From assembly GCA_027026055.1 (NCBI GenBank), contig JALVPA010000125.1, forward strand, positions 1-12,415: a stretch of DNA of 12,415 nt, in the 5' to 3' direction. The DNA comes from Campylobacteraceae bacterium (lineage in GTDB: Bacteria > Campylobacterota > Campylobacteria > Campylobacterales > Sulfurovaceae). Both the position numbers and the translations under genes were made by a program. A model generated the notes under the pieces. The model did no database searches. It saw only the letters and a list, made by a program, of their open reading frames with translations, and was not told where the DNA came from. Positions 1-5,915 of this stretch are shown here, one piece after another (position 1 is the stretch's first letter; each line of letters starts with the position of its first letter).

Positions 1-1
1 T

Positions 2-322
2 GGCGGAGCGGACCTTTCCGGTATCGTAAGCCGCCTTAGCGAAGGAGGGCTCGGAGAAGTCGTTTCGAGTTGGATAGGAAACGGCGAGAACCTTCCGATA
101 GATGCCGATACGATTACCGATTTGCTCGGAAGCGAGAAGATAAGCGAGTTCGCCTCTCGTCTCGGTATCGGCGAAGAGAGTGCCGGTAGAGCCCTTGCCG
201 ATGCACTTCCCAACATCGTCGATCAAGCTACAAATGCCGATGAAGGATTGCTCGGCAATCTTCTCGAAAGTGTGGGTGGCGTCGACGGTGCGATGGATAT
301 GATGAAAAAGTTTTTCGGCTGA
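2..322 (+). CDS. YidB-like (DUF937) family protein, 3' part only
   Basis: The reading frame is open from the first bases of the window to the TGA at 320-322, so the true start lies upstream and only the last 106 residues are seen. The visible protein contains GLGEVVSSWIGNGEN followed by a short loop and LLGSEKISEFASRLGI, then an acidic helix ending in LPNIVDQ. This pattern (GLGdvVsSWig-G-N, then helices leading to LP-lVD) is typical of YidB/DUF937 proteins, small soluble proteins of unknown biochemical role. A TTG at 122 could act as a start, but the family signature continues upstream of it, so 122 is not the real start. The C-terminus after the family core is a short Gly-rich stretch ending MMKKFFG. 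No clear terminator follows. Family assignment is good; function is unknown. Confidence 0.75.
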   Translation, partial: GGADLSGIVSRLSEGGLGEVVSSWIGNGENLPIDADTITDLLGSEKISEFASRLGIGEESAGRALADALPNIVDQATNADEGLLGNLLESVGGVDGAMDMMKKFFG

Positions 323-355
323 TGCCTTCGAAGGTGTCTTGCCGAGTCTGAAAAA

Positions 356-372
356 TATGTCGATTTGACATA
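356..372. promoter_or_regulatory. 6-bp inverted repeat upstream of the endonuclease gene
   Basis: TATGTC and GACATA form a perfect 6-base inverted repeat around a 5-base spacer. It lies about 29 bases upstream of the probable -10 box at 401-406, where an activator or repressor could bind. It could instead be a weak hairpin at the end of the YidB-like transcript, since T-rich DNA follows at 379-394, but the stem has only two G-C pairs. The role is not established. Confidence 0.25.
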
Positions 373-396
373 ATCCGCTTTTTTACTTCTTTTTAT

Positions 397-406
397 GTGA
401 TAGACT
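397..406 (+). promoter_or_regulatory. Probable extended -10 promoter for the endonuclease-hemJ unit
   Basis: GTGATAGACT ends in a TAGACT -10-like hexamer (401-406), preceded by the extended TGTGA element and T-rich DNA (379-394). There is no recognisable -35 box, as is usual for Campylobacterota housekeeping promoters. Transcription would start about 7 bases downstream, almost exactly at the ATG at 413. Confidence 0.4.
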
Positions 407-412
407 ACATTT

Positions 413-1969
413 ATGACATTATTTTTCGTTCGGATTCTTTTTTTCTGGTGTGTTGCTATCGTGCTGTACGCCGATGCGTTTAAAGTGGCGAGTTACAATG
501 TGGAGAATCTTTTCGACGAGGTGTACGACGGCACGGAATATCCCGAATTTATCCCTACAAAACATGGATGGAGTCGACAAAAGGTTGATAAAAAGCTTCA
601 ACACGTTACGGAGGTTTTGTGTGATCTCGATGCCGATATCGTTGCGCTTCAAGAGATTGAAAACAGCCGTATTTTCGAACGCCTTCGCCGCAAACTCGAG
701 CGTGTCGGATGCGGATATCGTTACGGTGTTGCAACCAATCGACGCGATACGCCGATAGAGTTGGCGTTTTTATCGCGTTTTCCCATTGTCAAAAGTCGTC
801 AATTGCGTGTCGGCTATGCCGCCGGGGTACGTCCGATTTTCGAAATAACGGTAAAAATAGGCTCTCATTCGCTCTTACTTTTCAACAATCATTGGAAATC
901 CAAAAGCAGAGATGGTAAAGAAAGCAGACGTATCGCGTATGCCAAGCGTTTGAAACGAAGATTGGACGCATTGCCACCGCAAACGGAGTATATCGTGCTT
1001 GGGGATTTCAATACGGCACTTGACGCTTATCTTTATTTGCCAAAACGTATCGACGATACGTCGGGACGGACGGGACTTTACGATATTTTGAAAACGACAA
1101 TAAACGATCGTCCCGTCGACGAGGCGACGATACGCGGTAGCAAAGTGCATGACGGCAGTTTGTTGTACGATTTGTGGTACGAACTAAGCGCTAAAATGCG
1201 TTGGAGCCACGCCTTTTACGGTAAAAAAGAGGCGCTTGATCATATCTTGTTGCCCTCTTCGATGTTTGACGGTAAGGGGATAGATTATCGTAACGATTCG
1301 TTCGGCGTTTTCAAACGCCCTTATCTCTTTACGCGAAAAGGCGCGATCAAATCGTGGAGGCAAGAGGAAGGATACTCCGATCATTTGCCGATTTACGCCT
1401 ATTTCGATACCCGCCCCTATCGTCCGTCGATGATGGAAAAAAGGGTGGATCCCGAGTATCTTTCCATCGATGCTCTTTATAATAAAAAAAGATTGCAAAG
1501 GCCGGTGATTTTAAAAGATGTCGTCGTTATTTTGAAGCGTGGGCGGTACGCCATTGTGAAACAATCGCCCGAAGGACGCGGTATTTTTCTTTACCGTTGT
1601 GTCGACGGACTTGAAGAGGGTGGGCGTTACGATTTGTTCGTAGAGGCGATAGGTGACTACAAAGGCTTGAAAGAGATTACCGATGCGGTACCTTTGCGCC
1701 GTCTCGGAAACATATCGTTGTCGCCCTATTACGCGTTGTTCGAGTCGATTGAGAAGTTGCGTCAAAACGAAGTGATTCGCAATGTCGTCGGTATCTATCG
1801 CAACGGAAAATTGTTTACGAAAAAAGGTGCGATTCCGCTCTATTTTAAAAATCGTGCGCTTAAACCCCCCGAAGGAAGTCGACTCAAGTTGTATTATGCA
1901 CACGTAGGGTATTATAAACGTTTACAATTGGTGGTTTACAACCGTAAAGATTTTACGATTTTGGAGTGA
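413..1969 (+). CDS. Secreted endonuclease/exonuclease/phosphatase-family enzyme with a C-terminal extension
   Basis: This is a metal-dependent phosphodiesterase/nuclease of the DNase I-like EEP superfamily (518 aa). The N-terminus (residues 1-22) is a hydrophobic signal peptide ending near YADA, so the enzyme should act in the periplasm or outside. The catalytic set looks complete: SYNVENLFD (27-35, N29), ALQEIEN (78-84, metal ligand E81), NNHWK (158-162), LGDFN (196-200, D198 and N200), LDH (275-277) and YSDHLP (321-326, D323 and H324). The EEP core ends near residue 332. Residues 345-518 are an extra beta-rich region, possibly two OB-like units, as in some secreted nucleases. The start at 413 is forced by an in-frame TAG at 401-403 and by the signal peptide. 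No Shine-Dalgarno sequence precedes it. hemJ follows 4 bases after the stop. The natural substrate, extracellular DNA or another phosphodiester, cannot be told. Confidence 0.85.
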   Translation: MTLFFVRILFFWCVAIVLYADAFKVASYNVENLFDEVYDGTEYPEFIPTKHGWSRQKVDKKLQHVTEVLCDLDADIVALQEIENSRIFERLRRKLERVGCGYRYGVATNRRDTPIELAFLSRFPIVKSRQLRVGYAAGVRPIFEITVKIGSHSLLLFNNHWKSKSRDGKESRRIAYAKRLKRRLDALPPQTEYIVLGDFNTALDAYLYLPKRIDDTSGRTGLYDILKTTINDRPVDEATIRGSKVHDGSLLYDLWYELSAKMRWSHAFYGKKEALDHILLPSSMFDGKGIDYRNDSFGVFKRPYLFTRKGAIKSWRQEEGYSDHLPIYAYFDTRPYRPSMMEKRVDPEYLSIDALYNKKRLQRPVILKDVVVILKRGRYAIVKQSPEGRGIFLYRCVDGLEEGGRYDLFVEAIGDYKGLKEITDAVPLRRLGNISLSPYYALFESIEKLRQNEVIRNVVGIYRNGKLFTKKGAIPLYFKNRALKPPEGSRLKLYYAHVGYYKRLQLVVYNRKDFTILE

Positions 1970-1973
1970 GAAG

Positions 1974-2408
1974 ATGGCCTATTACAGTTGGGTTTTAGCG
2001 TTTCACGTGATGAGTTTCGTCAGTTGGATGGCGGCGCTTTTTTATCTGCCGAGACTCTTTATTTATCATAGGGAAAATGCGGATACGAAAGCGTTTACCG
2101 ACGTAGTTGAAGTACAAGAGTATAAACTGATGAAATATATCGGCGTACCCGCCATGTGGGCGACGATACTCAGCGGTGGTACGATGTTGTGGCTCAATAG
2201 CGGATTGCTTCACGGCGGCGGATGGATGCATGCGAAACTCTTTTTTGCCGCGTTGTTGATCGGGTATCATTTTTCGTTGGAGAAGATCAGACGTGTGATG
2301 AAAGAGAATCCACATTTCAAAACAAGCAAATGGCTGCGCGTCTATAACGAAGTACCGACATTGCTGATGATAGGTATCGTGATAATGGTAGTGGTGCGTC
2401 CCTTTTGA
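1974..2408 (+). CDS. hemJ: HemJ-type protoporphyrinogen IX oxidase (UPF0093/CopD-like)
   Basis: This 144-residue integral membrane protein matches HemJ in length and pattern. HemJ oxidises protoporphyrinogen IX to protoporphyrin IX in heme synthesis and replaces HemG/HemY in many proteobacteria and cyanobacteria. Four membrane segments are visible (about 5-30, 55-77, 84-102, 126-142). Typical features are the early His in AFHVMSFVSW (H11), the VQEYKLMKYI stretch (47-56), the HAKLFF motif (H86, K88) and the terminal RVYNEVPTLLMI segment. The conserved His and Lys are the residues linked to heme binding and activity in the family. A GGAG ribosome site lies inside the end of the preceding gene, 8 bases before the ATG, and the genes are 4 bases apart, so co-transcription is likely. 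A heme enzyme behind a nuclease gene has no obvious functional link. It supplies heme for proteins such as the cytochrome c peroxidase at the right edge. Confidence 0.9.
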   Translation: MAYYSWVLAFHVMSFVSWMAALFYLPRLFIYHRENADTKAFTDVVEVQEYKLMKYIGVPAMWATILSGGTMLWLNSGLLHGGGWMHAKLFFAALLIGYHFSLEKIRRVMKENPHFKTSKWLRVYNEVPTLLMIGIVIMVVVRPF

Positions 2409-2431
2409 TACGCAAAGCTAAAAGTTCTTTG

Positions 2432-2440
2432 TGATATAAT
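2432..2440 (+). promoter_or_regulatory. Extended -10 promoter for the DUF2231 gene
   Basis: TGATATAAT is a perfect TATAAT (2435-2440) with the TGN extension, in the context TTTGTGATATAAT. Transcription would start near 2447, leaving a leader of about 30 bases with an AAGGA ribosome site just before the ATG at 2478. No -35 box is seen. Confidence 0.6.
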
Positions 2441-2477
2441 CGTCATAATGTATCAGAAACCATAAAAAGGAATAACG

Positions 2478-3257
2478 ATGGAACTTCCCGCTTTGAAATT
2501 ACCGGAGATTCATTTGCCTTTCGAGGTACCCGTATTGCTGCATCCGCCAATCGATCATTTCGCGATTGCGATTCCGGTATTGGTGTTGTTGATCGAGATC
2601 GTCAATCTGATAGCCAAAAAGCGCGCGATAGGGTTTGTCGCTTTCTTTTTGCTTTTGGTGGGTACGATAGCCGCCGTAGCCGCATATTATACGGGGACCG
2701 TCGACGGTAAGGAGGCGTTTGACGCGTTGACGCAAGAGGGACAAGCGGAGTTGAAAGAACATAAGTTGTTGGGTACCTATTTGATGTTGGCATCGGGTGT
2801 GGTACTTGTTTTCAAACTGCTCTCTTCGATGATACAGCGCGGGCTGATGAAGGCCGTTTATTTGCTGGTACTGATCGTTTTTATCGCCGGTATTCTCAAG
2901 CAAGGTAAAGACGGCGGAGAATTGGTCTACAAATACGGCGCCAATATCGAACGTGTCGCCGACTTGGACGGCGAACTTTTCGATGCAAAAGAGGAACTTG
3001 ACGAAGCCAATGAAGCGTTGAAAGCGGCCAAAGAAGAGGCTGCCAAAGTGATGGAAAAGGCACAAAAAGAGGACCGAAAGATTAAAGCACTCGAGAAAGA
3101 GGCTATCGAAGAAAATGTTGTCTCAAGTGTGAACGAAACAAAAGAAGCCGTTATAGATTTGCAAAAAAACGTGACGACGGAGCAAGAAACTTCGTCGACA
3201 AACGAGGAAGAGGTGCCTTCTCAAGCTGAAGAGATCGCCGCACCTCAGGCGGAATAA
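2478..3257 (+). CDS. DUF2231-family membrane protein with a charged coiled-coil tail
   Basis: The first 155 residues match the DUF2231 membrane domain: a short amphipathic start, then HPPIDHFAIAIPVL (22-35) with the two family histidines H22 and H27, followed by about four membrane helices (roughly 28-46, 50-71, 98-115, 123-141). A further His (H95) lies before helix 3, and the domain ends with GGELVYKYGANI (147-158). DUF2231 proteins are of unknown function; the paired His residues suggest heme or metal binding, but this is not shown. Residues 160-215 are Lys/Glu/Ala-rich with heptad-like spacing, consistent with a coiled coil, and 216-259 form an acidic Gln/Glu/Ser/Thr-rich, probably disordered end. 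The tail is not part of the usual domain. The gene has its own promoter and a hairpin terminator, so it is probably monocistronic. Confidence 0.75.
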   Translation: MELPALKLPEIHLPFEVPVLLHPPIDHFAIAIPVLVLLIEIVNLIAKKRAIGFVAFFLLLVGTIAAVAAYYTGTVDGKEAFDALTQEGQAELKEHKLLGTYLMLASGVVLVFKLLSSMIQRGLMKAVYLLVLIVFIAGILKQGKDGGELVYKYGANIERVADLDGELFDAKEELDEANEALKAAKEEAAKVMEKAQKEDRKIKALEKEAIEENVVSSVNETKEAVIDLQKNVTTEQETSSTNEEEVPSQAEEIAAPQAE

Positions 3258-3279
3258 AAATCTTTTTCTAAATCAACAA

Positions 3280-3325
3280 GCCGCTTGATGATATTTTTTA
3301 TCAAACGGCATTGTTTGTCTTCTTC
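3280..3325 (+). terminator. Rho-independent terminator after the DUF2231 gene
   Basis: GCCGCTTGAT (3280-3289) pairs with ATCAAACGGC (3300-3309), ten positions with one C-A mismatch, around a 10-base loop. A T-rich run (about 3310-3328) follows. It starts 23 bases after the stop codon. The left arm also overlaps a second possible hairpin (3272-3292), described in the findings. Confidence 0.65.
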
Positions 3326-3400
3326 TTTGTAACCTCACAATTTTTTTCTATACAATGCTTTTTTATACTTCTTTGTGATATTGTACCTACTTTTTTCAAG

Positions 3401-3406
3401 TATAAT
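3401..3406 (+). promoter_or_regulatory. -10 box of the promoter for the PilJ-type pair
   Basis: A perfect TATAAT follows a T-run at 3391-3396, with further T-runs near 3341 and 3360, resembling the periodic T-rich upstream DNA of Campylobacterota promoters. The start would be near 3413, giving a leader of about 37 bases before the ATG at 3450. An alternative is TGTGATATTGT at 3374-3384, in the same context (TTTGTGATA) as the promoter at 2432. Both may be used. Confidence 0.55.
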
Positions 3407-3449
3407 TAATACTATGTTTGATGGGACAACGATACGCAAGGATAATACC

Positions 3450-4232
3450 ATGAGGTTTTTTCGAACTATGACGGCCGGTTTGGGTGCGCTTTTTGCCATG
3501 CATCATTCCACGCTTGCGGCACAAGAGCTAAAGAGTGTAGGGGAGGCGGTGAATATGGCGGGGAAGCAACGAATGTATACGCAACGGATGCTGAAAGATT
3601 ACGCGATGATAGGGATGCATAATACCTTCGGCAATCCTGAGGGTGACTTGAAAAGAGTGACGGCGTCGTTCGAAGAGCACCTGCAAGCGCTCGAGGCCTA
3701 TGCCAAAGAGGCGGAGATAAAAGAGAGTTTGCAAGAGGTACGGCGGATATGGAGCGAGACGAAACCGATATTGGAGGCGACACCAAAAGTTTCCGAAGCG
3801 TCGAAATTGCAAGAGAAGCTGGATGCACTGCTCAAAGCTTCGGACGATGCGACGAAACGTATCGCGGAGCGTTCTGGAAAAAAAGAGGCCGAAATCGTTA
3901 ATATCGCGGGGCGGCAGAGAATGCTGTCACAACGAATGGCGAGCTTGTATATGCTGAAAGTGTGGGGGATAGACGATCCCAAATTTAAAGAGAAACTCGA
4001 TAAGGCGATGAAGGCGTTTAAAACGTCGCACGAACGCTTGAAAAAAGCGCCGCAAAACGACGAGGAGATTCGAAAAAGATTAAAGAAAGTGGAACGGGCG
4101 TTTTTCTTTTTTGAAATGATGAACCGCTCCGAATCGAAATATGTACCGAGCTTGATTTACAAAAAATCGAACGATATTCTCAAAACGATGGATGAGGTGA
4201 CACGACGCTATGTCGAAAAAGAGACACACTAA
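3450..4232 (+). CDS. Secreted stand-alone PilJ-type (P-box) protein, first of a tandem pair
   Basis: A 260-residue, mostly helical protein. Residues 1-24 form a signal peptide (basic start, hydrophobic core, cleavage near LAA-QE), so it should be periplasmic. Two copies of the P-box motif of PilJ N-terminal and NarX/NarQ sensor domains are present: NMAGKQRMYTQR (35-46; R41 and R46) and NIAGRQRMLSQR (151-162; R157 and R162). The Arg-x4-Arg spacing equals that of the nitrate-binding pair in E. coli NarX. There is no second membrane segment, HAMP, kinase or chemotaxis signalling domain, so it is a bare ligand-binding module. The frame is open upstream to a GTG at 3375, but that lies before the TATAAT at 3401. 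The ATG at 3450 has AAGGAT 8 bases ahead and begins the signal peptide. A paralogue follows 14 bases downstream. The ligand is unknown; nitrate or nitrite is the first guess. Confidence 0.8.
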   Translation: MRFFRTMTAGLGALFAMHHSTLAAQELKSVGEAVNMAGKQRMYTQRMLKDYAMIGMHNTFGNPEGDLKRVTASFEEHLQALEAYAKEAEIKESLQEVRRIWSETKPILEATPKVSEASKLQEKLDALLKASDDATKRIAERSGKKEAEIVNIAGRQRMLSQRMASLYMLKVWGIDDPKFKEKLDKAMKAFKTSHERLKKAPQNDEEIRKRLKKVERAFFFFEMMNRSESKYVPSLIYKKSNDILKTMDEVTRRYVEKETH

Positions 4233-4246
4233 AAGGAGAGAACGAG

Positions 4247-5062
4247 ATGAAAAGAGCAATGCAAAGCGTAATGACGGCTACAATAATAACGATGATAAGC
4301 GGTGCGACAACCGTTTTTGTCCATGCGGAGGCGACACCGGCAACGAATAAAGCGGCGATAGCCGATATCGTCAAATTGATAGATGTGGCGGGGAAACAAC
4401 GGATGCTTTCGCAACGTATCGCGAAAGATTATCTTTATATCGGTGAAAAGGTGGCGGTGTCCAAAGCGAAAAAAGAGCTGAAAGCTTCGCTTGACGAGAT
4501 GGTCAAAGACCATAAAATCTTGGTGGATTCCATCAACGATCCAGAGATAACCAATTTGCTTTCCTTTGTCGAACTGAGTATGGAAGATTTTAAAGCGACG
4601 GCGAACGAGCCGTTTAATCTCGATAATGCCCAGTTGATTATCGACTTGAGCGAATCGATGCTGGAAGGGAGTCAGTATGTGGTCGATTCGCTGAAGAATA
4701 AAGTGAAAGTTAAAGAGTCCACCGTGGTGGGTAAAGCGGGAAAGCAACGGATGCTTGCCCAGCGTATCGCCAAATACTATATCGCCTATCAAGCGGGTAT
4801 CAAAGATAAAAACACGGTCGATCAGATGAAAGCGGCGGTCAAAGCGTTCGACGAGGCGCATAAAGCGCTGATGACCAATTCGGACAACACGCCGGAAATC
4901 AATCGACGCTTGAAAGAGATAGATAGGTTATGGAAAATCGTTTATAAATTCTACCTCAATATCGAAAAAGGAGGCTTGCCGCTTATCGTATTCAATACGA
5001 CCGACGATATTACCCAAAAGATGAACAAAGTTACCAAGCTCTATGTCGATTTGTATAAATGA
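4247..5062 (+). CDS. Secreted stand-alone PilJ-type (P-box) protein, second of a tandem pair
   Basis: A 271-residue paralogue of the preceding gene with the same layout: a signal peptide (about 1-27, cleavage near VHA-EA), then two P-boxes, DVAGKQRMLSQR (46-57; R52 and R57) and GKAGKQRMLAQR (162-173; R168 and R173), each followed by long helices. A shared end pattern in both proteins (a Phe/Tyr-rich helix, an I-Y/F-N stretch, then DDIT-KMN-VT-LYV here and NDILKTMDEVTRRYV there) supports descent by duplication, although overall identity looks low. As in its partner, no output domain or membrane anchor is visible. A strong AAGGAG site overlaps the stop of the first gene, 8 bases before the ATG, so the two are surely co-transcribed. 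The pair may bind the same ligand, or act together as a heteromer or as soluble binding proteins that feed a membrane receptor encoded elsewhere. The family call is firm; the role is open. Confidence 0.8.
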   Translation: MKRAMQSVMTATIITMISGATTVFVHAEATPATNKAAIADIVKLIDVAGKQRMLSQRIAKDYLYIGEKVAVSKAKKELKASLDEMVKDHKILVDSINDPEITNLLSFVELSMEDFKATANEPFNLDNAQLIIDLSESMLEGSQYVVDSLKNKVKVKESTVVGKAGKQRMLAQRIAKYYIAYQAGIKDKNTVDQMKAAVKAFDEAHKALMTNSDNTPEINRRLKEIDRLWKIVYKFYLNIEKGGLPLIVFNTTDDITQKMNKVTKLYVDLYK

Positions 5063-5183
5063 TAAAAAAGGATGATCGCCATAAGCCCTAATAAGCATAG
5101 AAAACATTCCTTGTCCAATGTAAAACGATAGTCGAGGGTAGCGGCGCTTGCGAGTTGGAAGCGATTTTACGAAGTGTAGGCGG

Positions 5184-5915
5184 TCAGGGGTAATAGATCT
5201 TCGATAGGTAAAGCCCTTCGGCGGGAGCGAGGGTACGTATGAAGCACTCCTCTGCGTTTATTTGTTTTTGAAGCGCTTTTAACGAAAGATTGCCGTAAGC
5301 GGTTTGCATCGCCGCTTCTATCATCATTCTGACTTGGGCGCGTAAAAAACCGTTGGCGGTGACGGCTATAATGTGCTGTTTGCCGAAATGTTTGTACTCC
5401 GTTTTGAAAACGGTTCGGACGGTGGTAGTCGGATTCGATCCGCTTTTGTGAAAATAAAAAAAATCGTGCGTACCGATAAAAAGCGACAATGCTTTTTGAA
5501 GCATATCGATGTCGAACCCCGGAGCGTAATGGGCGATGTACGCTTGTATGTGCGGTGACGGTACGGATGTGGAGAATCGATAGATATAACGTCTTGCGTA
5601 TGCGTCGTGTCGAGCGTGAAAGTTTGCGGAGACGCTTTCAAGCCGTTTGATACGGATATAGACGAGACGTTTGTCGAGTTCTCTATGTAGTTTTTCGATA
5701 TCGAGGTGCCAGTAGCGAGGGATATCGAAGTGTATCGTCTGTCCCGTGGCGTGTACTCCTCTGTCGGTGCGTCCGCTGCCGATGACGGCACTGTCGATAT
5801 GGAGTGCTCGCAATGCGTTTTCAAGTCGGCCTACAACCGTTTCATTCGTCGTTTTTTGTCGTTGAAATCCGTAAAAACGCGAGCCGTCGTAAGCGATGGT
5901 GGCTTTAAGACGCAT
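5184..5915 (-). CDS. truA: tRNA pseudouridine synthase A
   Basis: TruA converts uridines 38-40 in the anticodon arm of tRNAs to pseudouridine. The 243-residue protein has the family hallmarks: an N-terminal ATIAYDGSRFYGFQRQ (5-20), the catalytic loop GSGRTDRGVHATGQ (46-59) with nucleophile D51, RRYIYRF further on, and FLRAQVRMMI near the end. The frame runs upstream to 6008, but the ATG at 5915 gives the normal TruA start and has AAGG about 8 bases ahead. The upstream extension lies inside the permease gene. The ATG shares one base with the TAA of that gene (TAATG), so translation is probably coupled. It is the last gene of the - strand operon and converges on the PilJ-type pair. Confidence 0.93.
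   Translation of the reverse strand: MRLKATIAYDGSRFYGFQRQKTTNETVVGRLENALRALHIDSAVIGSGRTDRGVHATGQTIHFDIPRYWHLDIEKLHRELDKRLVYIRIKRLESVSANFHARHDAYARRYIYRFSTSVPSPHIQAYIAHYAPGFDIDMLQKALSLFIGTHDFFYFHKSGSNPTTTVRTVFKTEYKHFGKQHIIAVTANGFLRAQVRMMIEAAMQTAYGNLSLKALQKQINAEECFIRTLAPAEGLYLSKIYYP

Noticed and set aside
122..322. TTG at 122 as the start of a 66-residue gene
   Set aside because: The same frame is open to the left edge and carries the YidB-like signature upstream of 122, so this is an internal codon of a truncated gene.
3375..3449. GTG at 3375 as an upstream start for the first PilJ-type gene
   Set aside because: It lies before the TATAAT at 3401 and would put 25 unrelated residues in front of a good signal peptide. 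ATG 3450 has its own ribosome site.
4229..4861. 210-codon open frame on the - strand opposite the second PilJ-type gene
   Set aside because: Antisense shadow, Phe/His/Arg-rich, no signal or domain. The + strand gene has a strong ribosome site and a signal peptide.
5063..5183. Small RNA or bidirectional terminator between the PilJ-type pair and truA
   Set aside because: Only a loose nested pairing is visible (GTAAAA 5120-5125 with TTTTAC 5165-5170, CGCTT 5145-5149 with AAGCG 5159-5163), with a large internal gap and no T-run. No promoter or known RNA fold was recognised.
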